Shown here one piece after another: positions 21,540 to 34,200 of a DNA stretch of 64,000 nucleotides; positions within the stretch are counted from its first letter, which is position 1; each line of letters opens with the position of its first letter. The stretch is from contig CM045991.1 of NCBI GenBank assembly GCA_025175895.1, positions 75,317,174 to 75,381,173 of the forward strand, read 5' to 3'. The translations under genes were made by a program, and so were the position numbers. Below the pieces are notes generated by a model, which worked only from the letters and a program-made list of their open reading frames with translations, was not told where the DNA came from and did no database searches. The DNA comes from Wurfbainia villosa (taxonomy: Eukaryota > Streptophyta > Magnoliopsida > Zingiberales > Zingiberaceae).

Positions 21540-23805
21540 CGATCCTGTAGAGAGTTATACTCGACTGATCATAACTCTTTATCCAATAGAGAATCGTACT
21601 CAACTGATCGATGCACTCTCTATCCTATAGAGAGTCGTACTCGTCTAATCATAACAAGCTGGGACCACAGGTCCGTAGCGACACAGTAATCACCCTTCAC
21701 TTAACCATTATAAAACACATGGTTAGTAATAAGTATGCAATATACGAGTATTGGAAATAAACCCTACATTTAAGGCATTACCTACCCACAGATGACCTTT
21801 TTGCCAATTTATAAATTAGGTCATCACCCGTACTCTAACATCTACACCCTACTAAACATCTAGGCCAATTTACATCACATCTATAACCCTAAATCATAAA
21901 AAAGGAAATGTAATATCAACCTTTGAGTAAATATAGCCAACGACAAGTATCAAGAATACGGATAATAAGAGCAGGGTCAAGATAATATGAACACCTAACA
22001 TGCTCATATCTATGACTAAATCTGAATGCAATTACATCTACCTGACCAGGGTAGGAAATTACCCACCTTATATGTAAACTTTAACTGTCTTCATGTCCAC
22101 GAATTTACCTCACATCAAAGTCCTGAAATCGTAGAATACCAATATAACCGAATGCTAGCATAAACTAATGGTAGGAATAATAATCTAACCCAATCTTAAT
22201 CCCTGATTAATTAACCAAATCCCACTGTGGTATAATCCCATTCCATTTATTAATACCTAACAATTCTCCATTCTTAATCAGATTAAATTCACCGTATTAC
22301 TCATGCATCAACAATAAAGGTAACATATCCTACTTTATAATGTACCAAATCAACGCTTACCTTTCAATCGTTGCAATCACCCACAACTTCTTGATCTACA
22401 TTAAGGTATCGGATTAAAGTTCAAATAGCCCAATTGGAAGCAACCCCATAACCTGATCTATTCACCAACAATTGATTATCACTCCAATAATTAAATCTGC
22501 TCAACCTATAGATATCAGTTAACTTAATCAACATTTACAAACCTTACCTCTCACAACCACTTCAATAGCCGATTCACAGCTCCACTCCACTGTCCAATTC
22601 ATAGATCACAACCCTCAAATCACTGAAGTGAAGTCACTATTCCTCGTCACAACAATGATGTAACCCAAAACCATCGATCCATGCTCGACGAAGGATGTCA
22701 CAACCGTCCAAACTCATCACCTCATAGTCGACCAATAGAAATCCACCCACATCTGCCTCAATCGAACAAAAAAACAACATACTAAAAGGAGTAGACAGAA
22801 ATCACAGATCTTACCCCTAAACTCACAGTCAACTTGGAAGATGACTGCCCTCTTGATTGGTAAGACCACCGGGAAGATCAAATTCGTCTACTGCAACTAG
22901 CAACAGCAAACCCAGAGATCACTAACTTGCCCTCATCGGTGACCCAAATCAATAGAATAGATAACTCACCTACTGGAGCTCACAATTCATCGATGGAGGG
23001 ATGAAGGGCAACGGTAGAGGAGATCGACAGTGAAGACAAGTGGATCTCATGGCATTCAGCTGTGAGATCAAGAGATAGGAAATTGCAGCGATGGATTGAG
23101 CAGGGGCAACGACGACCGAGCGACTGTTCAACTTGAGATCTCCAATGATGAAGATCTAGGCGACTGGTGAGATCTAGTTCAGGGAAGGCCAGAAGCAGAT
23201 AGATCTCGCGGTGAGGGGGAAAATGGCCAGTGGCGATGAGTGTGGAGACATGCTTGAGCGTCGGTGGCAAAGAGGCGACCCTAGGGCGGCAGCAATAAGC
23301 ATGGGAAGGAGAAGGGCAGATATAGGCTGGATCGGGCAGAGATCGGCACCGGCGGCAGTAGCTCTCTCTCTCTCGTAGCGGTGGTGAGCTGCATGGCGAG
23401 CGACGTGGAGGCGGAGATGTGGGAGGGATCGCGAATGGGAAGAGGAGGAACGGGCGATCGGGAGAAAGGAGAAAAGGAGATGTCGCGGCGTGAAAAAAAA
23501 GAAGAGAAATGACTGGAAATGCCCACGCGGAGAAGTCACGTGCGGTGAGGAAAGAAATTGGGATCGCGAGTGGGAAATGCGATCAGGTTCGGGTTTAATC
23601 CTATAACCAATTAATCCTTAGTTCCATTAAACCAAGATTAATCCCTCATAAGCATATAACCCAAACAGTAAATCTTTCCCCGCAACTGCCATAAAATTTT
23701 CATTTAAGTCCAAAAAAATTTCTAAAATTCCTGAAAAATTCCATAGAGTATTTTCCTAATTATAAAGCATTATTTTATTTTATTTTTATTTTCTGGTATT
23801 TTACA
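21540..23805 (-). repeat. Gypsy-AB LTR A, segment 4 (LTR start)
   Basis: Colinear with 38991-41121 of LTR B. It ends TATTTTACA, the minus-strand LTR 5' terminus TGTAAAATA. A GC-rich part (22980-23600) with a CT/GA-rich run near 23360 may hold the promoter on the minus strand. The Pro/Ser/Arg-rich ORFs there have no family features. Confidence 0.88.
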
Positions 23806-23817
23806 TTCTCCCCCACT
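23806..23817 (-). other. Gypsy-AB polypurine tract
   Basis: The plus strand reads TTCTCCCCCACT, so the minus strand reads AGTGGGGGAGAA directly upstream of the 3' LTR start TGTAAAATA. The same tract occurs in Gypsy-C at 52838-52849. Confidence 0.85.
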
Positions 23818-23942
23818 AATAAAAATTTGGTCCCCAAATTTCATACTTAAATGTAAGAACCAATACCAGAAATCTCCGAAATGGCCACATATCTCTGGTA
23901 AAACAGATGTGGGTATCAAGCTCGAATAGTATCTTCCAGCTC

Positions 23943-25011
23943 CTACATAGCCTCCTCATCCGTATGATGCTGCCATCCAACCTTTACGAGTCGGATGGTT
24001 TTGCTCCTCAACTGTCCCTCCTTGCGACCAAGAATTCTCACTAGAATCTCTTCATAGGTCGCATTAGACTGAGGTAGAATTGGAACCTCTTTCACAACAT
24101 GATCTAAATGCAGAACGTATTTCCTCAGAATATAAACATGAAATACGTTATGATCACCCATAAGTATCGGAGGTAAAGCCAACCAGTAAGCTACACCCCC
24201 AAACCGCTCCAATATCTTAAATGGATCAATATAGTGTGGAGTTATCTTTTCCTTTCAACCTAAATCGTTTCACCCCTTTCGTGGGTGAAACACGCAGAAA
24301 CACCTATTCCCCAACTGAGAATTTCAAAGGGGTTCACCTCCGGTCCGCGTAACTCTTTTGTCAACCCTGTGCCTCTAATAACCATCATCTGATGACTCGC
24401 ACCAACTCTACATCATGTTCGATACTCGTTGGTCCCAATAGCTGTCGTTCCCCGACTTCCTCCCACAACACGGGAGATCTACAGGGTCTATCGTATAGGG
24501 CCTCAGAAGGAGTCATCTGAATGGAGGAGTGATAACTATTTTTATAGTCAAATTCCACTAAAGGAATGTAGTTCTCCCAACTACCTCCATAATCCATGAC
24601 ACAGGATCTTAATAGATCCTCCAGAGTCTAATTGGTACGCTCCGACTATCTGTCTGTCTGCGGATGAAATGTTATATTGAGCTGAAGCTCTGTGCCCATA
24701 GCTTGCTGCTGACTCTGCCAAAATCACGAGGTAAATCGCGGATCTCTATCAGATATGGTACTCAAAAGTACCCCATACAATTTGATAATTTCTCGGCAGT
24801 ACAATTCTTCCAGACGATCCAACAAGTCCATTCCATGTATAGGCAGAAAGTGAGCTGATTTGGTTAGTCGATCCATGATCACACAAATCGCATCATGTCT
24901 TTTACGGGTTCTAGGAAATCCCATAACGAAATCTATAGTGATATGCTCTCGCTTCCAATCCAGAATCGAAATTTTCTGAACCAATCCAACAACTCTATAA
25001 TAGCTACCCAA
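23943..25011 (-). pseudogene. Gypsy-AB integrase with chromodomain start, broken
   Basis: Three minus-strand segments follow in order. 25011-24724 has the integrase core: 'HITIDFVMGFPRT', 'DRLTKSAHFLPI', 'YCREIIKLYGV' and 'ISDRDPRFTS' with the first two catalytic aspartates. The link 24723-24598 contains the SERT motif with the catalytic Glu but two in-frame TAGs (24646-24648 and 24628-24630), where the family has Gln. 24597-24385 has 'YHSSIQMTPSEALYDRPCRSPV'. 24212-23943 has 'VFHVYILRKY' and a chromodomain-like 'VKVGWQHHTDEEAM', cut by TAG at 23943-23945 where Trp is expected. This identifies a chromovirus. Confidence 0.88.
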
Positions 25012-28000
25012 TAGCTAGCCAAAACTCCATGAGCATTTATGCTCCATAAAACTACTACACAACATCATATCTGCTAGAACCACGTCACGTGCCTAACAGC
25101 TTATTTCGTAGTTTCTTAACTGTCGTAAGCATGAGATACGCCTCATTCAACTGCATCGGAATCACTCCAATCCCTGAAATGATACATTTACGTATCACAT
25201 CCTTTTATCCACCTTGGAAGGATTAACTAATACTCGTGTAAAAGTTAACTGCCGTCTAGGTCCTGTAAACTAGTTTCACCAGCTTCCGACTAAATGATTT
25301 CCATCACTCTCTTGGTCAACCAAGTTCGTGGTATAGTAATGCCAAACATTCTATCCACATCTACACTATTAACCAAAACATACAAGGAAACCACCATTTA
25401 TGGTGGTCGAGTGCGCAACTCCAACTACCACCATCAACAGTGGCCAAGTTACGCAACTCCAACAATCACAAACTGATCCAATCGTGTCCAGAACACACGA
25501 TTCTCAAATTCATGGACGATTAAATCGTTAAATAGTATAACGTCATAATCAAAAGCTCATAAAATTCATACCAAGTATGAAATTGTCATCCCTACACAAC
25601 TGCATCCCCATTACTCTACACGGATGATATACCAACCATCACAATGACACTAATAATTATATGACACCATGTCACTACAATATCAATGCTCCAGTCGTAA
25701 ATCGATCCTAGAGTATACACAGGTGTCCTTAACTGATCTAAATAGATCATCTATCCCCAACGAAGGATATTTACTTTTAACAACTATCGCATTCCTTCAT
25801 TGATAATTGATGCATAATCTCAAAGGTCCATCTCTCTTTCAACAAAGAGTTTCGGATCTTCTCAAAGAGGAATACTGGGATAGATAAATATCCCCTCCAA
25901 CATCTCCTATAATCGCAACTCACGTTCTTCTAATTCTCATAGTGTTTAGTAACACTTATATCAACAAAATTATCACTCGTATGAGGAATTCAATATCGAC
26001 ACTATCTTCGAAATCACTCTGATCGCCTACTCCACTTCCCTATGCAATGGCAAGCCTTGGAGTTCATCCGAAACTACATCCGAATACTCTCAGATTATAT
26101 GCACATCCGAGAGACATATCGTACCATACTTCCAACAATTTGACCATCCGTAAGGATATGTCTACAATAAAAGTATGTCTATCAAAGTCTAAGGGCCTCC
26201 CTTGACTTCTTAATTGTTGGTCTACTTCTCACTTGACGGTAGAGATACCACCGACCTACAAGTCGATGTAAAAAACCCTTCTAATCCAACAAAGAATTTT
26301 CTAGACCAAGATACCCGTAAACTACAAGTATCTCTCAATATATTAACCTTGAGGGTAAACTAAAGTAATACCCTGAACAATCCATTATCTGTCGATCCGA
26401 TCTAAAGGCTCCTCGCAAGTCTCGGACTTTCTCTGAAGAGAAGAAGATCAGATCCAACAATCCGTGATAAAGCGGTCGCATTTCTACGACGAATGACCCA
26501 AGGATTTTCCCCGGATTGTCTGATCTTATCACTTAATGCTAGGAGCTCCAACTGTAGAATACCGAATAGATACGACCATCGTCATATACTCTCTCCTCTG
26601 TACTAAGCAAATCACATCTGGAGGTAACTGTTGTTGTCTGCTGAATCTTCTAAGATGTCTTCTACTGATGATTCTTCTGTGTTGATTTCTGCTGAAGGGG
26701 AGTATCAAGGAACTCCAACCACGCCTGAGGTAGTAGGTTGTTGTTGATGAGATAATCCAATATTCGGTGTTGATCTCTACTGTCGAGATGGTGCATCATC
26801 CTCCTGGAACACAATTGATAGTCTTCAACTGAGTCTTCAAAATACACCTCAAATGTACTGGTTGCTTACAATAGCAATAGATGAACTAATCCAACAGATA
26901 ATCTGACTTCACGTGTCTTCGTGATTTGCACTGCATACACATAGTCCCTTCGGAGTCTTTGTTCTGATTCCGCTGATGTGCATGAGAACATCCGGATGAT
27001 CTGCAGTTGGTCTTCTATAATTGAAAAGTAGCTCAAGGACTACGACTCCGATCTTGCTCCTTTTTATCTAACAGTTAGAGACTTCAGACTTTAATAAGTT
27101 GACCTACAATATTTGCTTATCGGTCTCCAACTCTTAAACACTTGTACGTAGTCATTTCTAAACTCCTGACTCAATCCAACGTCTTCCGATAGGATCTGAT
27201 TAAAGATCCCGACATCCTATTCCAACTATAAGCCAATAACTCTGGGTGGCTTAAAATATCCACTCACATTCTTGAGTTATTGGGTGAGCGTAAACTCTGC
27301 AAGTCTAACAACTTTACATGGTATTCCCATTACTGATGATCACCCTACTTGAAGCTCAAGAATTCCTTACAATGTGTCACTAAAAGTGACACGACAAAAT
27401 ACTCTCTTTCAACATCACTACACCATGATCAAGTGATATATTATTTCCCGAAGATTATTTTCTTCATTTATCACCAAATACCGGCTTGATCCCAATAATG
27501 GTATGCAAACAACTCTTCTTTCTCGGTATAACATGAGTTAAGCACTCAAAAGTACTCTCAAAGTTATACAACTCAGTATGAACAACTCAGGGATAAAATC
27601 CCTATGAAATACCATAACCTAGCCTTCCACTATCTGCATCAACAATAGTCTACTTGTCTTATCCATTACCCAATAGGTAATGATTTTACAAGCATAATTA
27701 GTGAAAATATCTAAGACTGTAGTCTCTGATTTCCATAAGAAATGTGATGACTTGACCCCTATTTTCCGACTCGGTATCGATCAGCTCTCAAAGGTAAATC
27801 ACCTTTTCGACACAGGTTCAAGACTCACAGACTCCACAGGTCGTGCCCGTGGTCAACTCAAAGAACGATTATGAAGAATAACCAACCTACTATAGGTTAT
27901 TCCCTATTTAATCATTAAATACATAAACAACAAAACCGAGAGTATAAACCCTAACGACAACTCCGGTTGGTCGCCACGGTGGGCGACTTCCACTACAAGT

Positions 28001-28200
28001 CTGCACAGGTGTCATAACTCTTACTATATACACCTATTGAGCAAGTTTAGATAAACATCTAACTAAGTATATGTTATCAGTGATTCTTACCTCGTGCTGC
28101 TTGGAGCTCAGGCCACTGTCTATCTCATATCAGAAAACCAAAACCGAAACAAATCGACTCCCGAGAATCCAAGATGCGACACAAAACAACATTGTATGGC
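25012..28200 (-). other. Gypsy-AB internal region without recognisable gag, protease or RT
   Basis: By position this should encode gag, protease, RT and RNase H on the minus strand. I find no zinc knuckle, DSG/DTG or YxDD motif, and only very short ORFs. Parts are shared with Gypsy-C (for example 26150-26340 with 54895-55085, and 24985-25500 with 53740-54230), so the sequence is ancestral to both and not a local insertion. A segment at 25395-25465 resembles LTR sequence (CAACTCCAACTACCACC). Confidence 0.6.
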
Positions 28201-28214
28201 ATCGCAGAACCTAG

Positions 28215-28234
28215 GGCTATGATACCACTAAAGT
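28215..28234 (-). other. Gypsy-AB primer-binding site
   Basis: On the minus strand the bases after the 5' LTR read ACTTTAG then TGGTATCATAGCC (28227 to 28215). This is one change from the iMet-type TGGTATCAGAGCC. Confidence 0.8.
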
Positions 28235-29877
28235 TGTCATTCCCCAAGAGCATGTCGTGCCGAAAAGCAAACGGACGACATCTCCCCTGTACGTGGCAAC
28301 ATTTCGGGTTAATACAAGGCCCGTAGGCCACAACAACAACAACATATATATATAAAAACATAACAACCTAACGAAACACAGTGGAAACTAATACAACGAC
28401 ATACCCATAACCACAAATATACAATACAACCACACACCATGCATACTGGTATGACTAACACCAGAACATAAAGAAAAACTCGTCAAAACCCGCACCAACA
28501 TGTGCGTACATCACATAACACATAACACCATGAAAACTCAGAATAGATAACAAGACATACGAAAAACCTAAAAATCCAGACTCTCGGAGTTGAGATGAGA
28601 TGATGCCAGCCAGCGGTGCTCCATATCCATCACAAAGTCTGCTACCTGTTACCTGGGTGATAGAAAAATCCAGGGTCCGTGGTGGTGAGTAAAACTCAGT
28701 AGGTAATAGAAAAATATGTATATATCAAATATCACATGTAATTCAACAACATAATCTAGAGGAACAACAGGTATATCAGCATAGTATATAAATACAAGCA
28801 TATACTGTATAATCAAATGAACAACATAAAATGCAGACATACCTGAAAGTCTGCTACGCTACTCTGATCCAACCTGAGTATATATCCAACATATATATTT
28901 AACAGGAAGAGTAATACCAACTCACAATATACTCATGCTACAGGTCAAGGTATCTAATGGTCTATCCAACACATATACAAGTATCCGACACAACCGTATA
29001 ACAGATGCAAGAAGCATGCATGAATATGATGTACAACCAAATGCAGCAAGCATAGTACAATCAAATGCAACATCACAATAAGCATATATATATAGACTAC
29101 ATCTATATTTATATTAATCACAACCATCCATATATATATACATGCATATATGTATATATATGGTAATATGCAAAGTGTCATAAGATACGGCAATGCAGCA
29201 TGCATGGTCATGCGTGTGCACCCCTACTCGCTACCACGATCCCAGTGTGGCCTAGGTGGCACGACATGACAACTGTCCTAACTCAACACCAACCACCGCT
29301 CTAGAGTGGCCGAGTGGGCAGTATGATCAAGTAGCATATGAGTGTAAAGAGCTCGCTACACAATGGTGGTCCCTGCTGCTGGCCACTCTGACTGACACTA
29401 CCAATGAGTGGTCGAGTGTCATGCACCCAGGACAACTGCACGAAACTCCAACTACTACCGTATATAGTGGTAGAGTGTGGCACAATAAATGCTCTGCCCT
29501 CACACCAGTTACTCCTCGGGGGTGGGTAACTTGGGAGGCAAGATGACTAACGACTCTCTCAACCCCAAGGGAGACTATGTTGTCAGAATGCATGCAAATG
29601 ACATGAATATGTTGTCACACGTACAAACATCTATTACAGACTCTCTGTTCAACAAAGAGTCGTACCTATCTGATCAATACACTCTCTATCCTGTAGAGAG
29701 TCGTACTCAACTAATCAACGAACTCTCTATCCTATAGAGAATCGTACTCAACTAATCATAACTCTCTATCCAATAGAGAGTCATACTCAACTGATCGACG
29801 CACTCTCTATCCTATAGAGAGTCATACTCGACTAATCATAACAAGCTGGGACCACTGGTCCGTAGTGACACACTAAT
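28235..29877 (-). repeat. Gypsy-AB LTR B, segment 1 (LTR end)
   Basis: It starts TGTCATTCCCCAAGAG, a mutated copy of the LTR A terminus. It contains the intact AGCATATATATATAGAC site that carries insertions in the other LTRs, and a five-unit hairpin array (29637-29845). It ends at CTAAT, the TSD of Copia-2. Confidence 0.9.
29637..29845. repeat. Tandem hairpin array in the Gypsy LTR
   Basis: Five imperfect units of about 40 bp. Each has ACTCTCTATCC facing TATAGAGAGT, then a CGTACTCAACTGATC-like spacer. LTR A holds the same array split by an insertion (20203-20293 and 21540-21655), and LTR C has one clear unit near 47049. Confidence 0.75.
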
Positions 29878-31702
29878 TGTTAGTGAAAGCCCTAGAGTCA
29901 ATCATGTGATGATTGTTGTATGGATTTTATTGTATCATATTCCTATTTATAAAGGCATGGTTATTATATTTACTTGTATTGGTGCCAAATAACTAAATAT
30001 AATAATGTCCTTGAGTAGTAGGTTCTTATCTATATCAATCGATTGTTTGAAACGATAATGAGATGATATAGAGAACACTACCCTTAATCATTCCTAGTCA
30101 AGTATTAACATTCAGGGACAATATTAATGCATAAAGACTAGCATGTAGGTCAACACGATGACTTGATCTCACAAGTCATAGATATGAGATATCAAGTTGA
30201 CACATGGGTATGCATTGGAGAATGTATACTGAATGACCCACCATGAGAAAGTATCATGGATCATTATATGAGTGTCATATACTTTCTCATGTGGCTATTA
30301 GTATGACTATTAGTCCTTAGACCTGAAGTCACCATGGTTCCCTACATAAGGAGTTGCATACTTTGGCTTCGTCAAACGTCCCCCGTAAATGGGTGGACTA
30401 TAAAGGCGATTACTGGCTATGTAACAAATTATTCGAAGAGATGTGAGTGATGTAGATGGGATCTATCCCTCCTATATGACGGGGGTGACATCGATATTTT
30501 TGATAGAGTGAGACCACGAAGTGCATGGCCATGCCCAAATGAGTCAATATGAGATATTGAGCTCATTTGATTAGAGTGAGTCTACTTGGAGTTCAAGATA
30601 TAGATTGTACCGAGGATGACACGGTCTATGCCTCGATTGGTCAATCTAGATGTCAAGGATAGAGGGACATTGTCACATGTTGTGAGAGTCACAATTAGTA
30701 GTCACAAAGGTGATGTTGGAGCTCAACATTCTTGTAACTTGGGTAGCAATGATGTGTTGCTAGATACCGCTCATTACTTAAGTTCCTAAATCGGTTTAGG
30801 GGCATTGCCAACGTTACAAGAACCTATAGGGTCACACACTAAGGGCAATTAGATGGAGATTAGGTTCATATGATGAACCATGAGGATTAGGTTCATGGGA
30901 TGAACCAAATTGGATTAAGAGTAATCCTAATTAGACTAATTGTGTTGGACTCGATTTGATTCAAGTGTTGAATGAGTCTAATTTAGATTTGATTCATCAA
31001 ATCAATTTAAATTAATGAATAGAGATTCATTAAATTAAATTGACTTGAATCAAATGGTTGGATTTGATCAACCATGGGAGATAAGAGGTCAAGTTTGACT
31101 TGACTTGAGAGGGAAGATGAAAGGTCAAGTTTGACTTGACAAAATGTCATGTCATGATGATGACTTGGCATGGCCGGCCAATGATGATGCTCCATATCAT
31201 CATTGACTTAGCATGTGGTGCCACCCCATGAGGGAGACCAATAGCCATTGGCTCTTGGAGGAGTTATATGCATGCATGTAACCACCCAAGCTTTGAAGTG
31301 GCCGGCCACTCCATTAGATGGGGTATTCATTTTTTTGAGTTACACAACTTCATCTTCTTCCTTGGATCATCCTCTCAAGCTCTCTCCCTCTTCTTCCTCA
31401 TCTTGCCGTGAGCATCTAAGGAGTGCTAGCACACTCAAGATTACTTTTCTCTACCTATTTCTTGTGTGGATACCAATAGAGGAGTGTGCACTTGATGCTC
31501 TTGAGTTTCGGCGAAGATTTTGGACGAGCAGGATTTGCGAAGGGCGTCGCATCGAGGGTAATGATCTCACCTTCTAGATCTAAGGTAGATCTAGGGTTTT
31601 TAGTAAACACATACATGTTTTATTTTTAATACATCTTCGCACGGATCCGTGGCCGGGGATTCCGAGGTTAAAAAGCGGTTTTGCGACTCGGAAAGTCCAA
31701 CA
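29878..31702 (+). repeat. Copia-2 5' LTR
   Basis: It starts TGTTAGTGAAAGCCC and ends GAAAGTCCAACA. It carries inverted AAATTAAT/ATTAATTT-like stretches near 31010 and a CT-rich segment near 31370. I do not see a clear TATA box. Confidence 0.95.
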
Positions 31703-32507
31703 GTGGTATCAGAGCCACATGCGAAGCATGTATGTTTTTAGTTTTTGTAGTTTTTATATTAGATATATAAATTACATATTTTTATGTTTCTGTAAATTTC
31801 CTATTTTTATAGAATTTTAGGTATTTTTCTCGAAGAGTTGAAGCAACGAGTGTTGGGACACTTGTAGGCTTCAACCATCGAGAAAAACTCTCCAAAACGG
31901 CGAGTTCTCGCTTTATGTTTTTGGAAAAGTGACTTAAGTCACTGTAGGATCATAGTAGGGACACTCGCAAAGTTTATTTTGCGAGTATGGGCGCTGCCCC
32001 TATCCCCGAAAGGGGCCTTGTCCCGCAATCGCGCTCGGAAACCGCTTAGTGGGACCGTTACGGAGAGGTGACTCATAAAATTGAAAAAAAAAAAGGAAAA
32101 ATTATAGAAATTTTCTGTAAAAATAAATAATTTAGAATTATGTGATTGTCATGGCCCAATGATCCCAATTTGATTGGATTATGATGTGTTGTAATTCATA
32201 ATACGGCCTGCGTGGCATTTTTGTTGTTGTGCGTGTTGTATAGTGTATGCGACCTGCACGTCGTACCTCTTCTTTTGAAATTCTAGTTGTAAATAGTTTT
32301 AGACTCGAATGTAACTCAAGTTTCATATTTGTAATGTACAAAATGGAGCGGTGGAAAGTCCACTTGTAGACGAGGTTACGAGAAGGGTGCCGACGACACA
32401 TGGCGGTCAAAGGAAGCGCTTGGAGAAGCCGCTAGCCCTAGGTTGACCGTCTGATCTTCTCATTGGCTTGAGAAGATCGTAGTAGGGCTATGACCACATC
32501 ACAGTTG

Positions 32508-32551
<44 letters not shown>

Positions 32552-33346
32552 TGCTTGTATGTATGAGATGCATGCTAGTAGAATAATGCTTGTATGTATA
32601 TGATGCATGCTAGGATAATTTTCTTGTATGTATATGATGCATGATAGAATAATGTATGTATGTATGTGATGAATGCTAATATAGGATAATAAAGGCCTTA
32701 ATGCGTATATGATACACATTACGATTAGATTAGATCTTAATCGAATCAACTCGTAAATGCCTACCAGGTCCTTGATACCCATCACTACCTCGATCATTTG
32801 TAGTTGTTGAATCTGCCAAAGCAGAGCAACGCATATTATCTTGGTAGGGTACGGAGAGACAATCTTTGTCCCACCTATCACGGCTTGGGTTAGAGTAAGC
32901 TCAATTAGATTGAATAAAACTAGTTAACTCAATTGGATCGAGTAGAACTATAGGCATATTCCAACCGTTGGAAGGATAGGATAAGATCACATTACACTAA
33001 ATCTTGGGAGATTTAGCCAAAGCTAACTCAAGGTCTTTTGTAAATGTGGGTCTTGATCCTATAAACAAGAGTTGCATAGAGATGTAATCGGTAATGTGTT
33101 ACCCACCGATCGTACTAAGTCTTGGGCGATTTAGCCAAAGCTAACTCAAGGCTTAGTATGATGTGGATCTTGTCCCGCAAGAATTATAGCTAGTTTGTAT
33201 GAATCTAGTAATGTGGTTTGACCACATCCATAACTCGATTCTACAAAATTCCTATAATTCAGTGGGAGCATCATTTGATTAAAGGCCTAATTAACTGATA
33301 AAAGGAATATGATATTAATTCTCTGCATTGTATGTTGTAGATAACT
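31703..33346 (+). other. Copia-2 PBS and leader
   Basis: TGGTATCAGAGCC at 31704-31716 is the standard iMet-type primer site. The 1.6-kb leader has an (AT)n run (32509-32545) and three to four copies of a 45-bp unit around GTATGTATATGATGCATGC (32560-32670). It also has a direct repeat of about 120-bp spacing around GATTTAGCCAAAGCTAACTC (about 33009 and 33129). No coding sequence is seen. Confidence 0.85.
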
Positions 33347-34200
33347 ATGTCGACAAACACGAACACTCTCTCTCTGCGTTCTGTCCTTGAGAAGGACAAG
33401 CTCAATGGAGCAAATTTCCTGGATGCACAGAACCTGAGAATTGTTCTCACCCAAGAAAGGAAGTTGTACGTCCTGGAGCAGCCCATTCCGGAGGCACCTC
33501 CTGTCACTGCCTCGCGAGCTGACAAAGATGCTTACAAGAAGCATCAAGATGATGCATTAGATGTGTCATGTCTAATGCTCGCGACCATGAACTCTGAGCT
33601 TCAGAAGCAACACGAGTTCATGAATGCTTATGATATGGTTGAACATCTTCGTCAACTATATCAAGGACAAGCAAGGCAGGAGAGATATGAAGTCTCTAAG
33701 GCATTGTTTGGGTCCAAAATGCAAGATGGGACTCCTGTAGGTCCATATGTACTCAAGATGATTGGGTACGTAGAAAACCTACAAAGGCTGGGATTCCCAC
33801 TTGGCCAAGAGCTGGCCACTTACCTGATCTTGTAAATTTTTGTCACAAGCCTACAATCAATTTCTCATGAATTATAACATGAATGAAATTGATAAGCCAC
33901 CACCTGAGATGCTCAATATGTTGAGAACTGCTGAGCTTAACCTTAAGAAGGGAAAATTTGACACCATTTTGATGGTGCAAAAGAAGAAAGGCAAGGGCAA
34001 GCCTAAAGGTAAGGGAAAGTCCCAAGTCAAGGGCAAAGGCAAAGAACTTAAACCTAAAGGAGGGGTAGCCAAGGAAGGGGCTTGCTTCCACTGCAAGGAA
34101 GCTAGACACTGGAAGCGTAACTGTAAGGCATACTTGGAAGATCTTAAGAAAAAGAGAAGTGAGACTTCTACTTCAGGTATAAATGTTATAGAAGTCAATC
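33347..34200 (+). pseudogene. gag: Copia-2 gag
   Basis: ATG 33347 opens 162 residues with the Copia capsid start 'LEKDKLNGANFLD..NLRIVL', ending at TAA 33833-33835. The matching frame continues from about 33840 ('SQAYNQFLMNYNMNEIDKPPPEML'), so a short frameshift plus stop splits gag. The second part has a Lys/Gly-rich linker and the zinc knuckle CFHCKEARHWKRNC (34083-34124, CX2CX4HX4C intact). Gag would package the RNA. It is fused in frame to pol downstream, as usual in this group. Confidence 0.9.

Noticed and set aside
23174..23539. 121-residue minus ORF in LTR A
   Set aside because: Low-complexity Ser/Pro/His composition from a CT-rich promoter-like area; not conserved as an ORF in LTR B.
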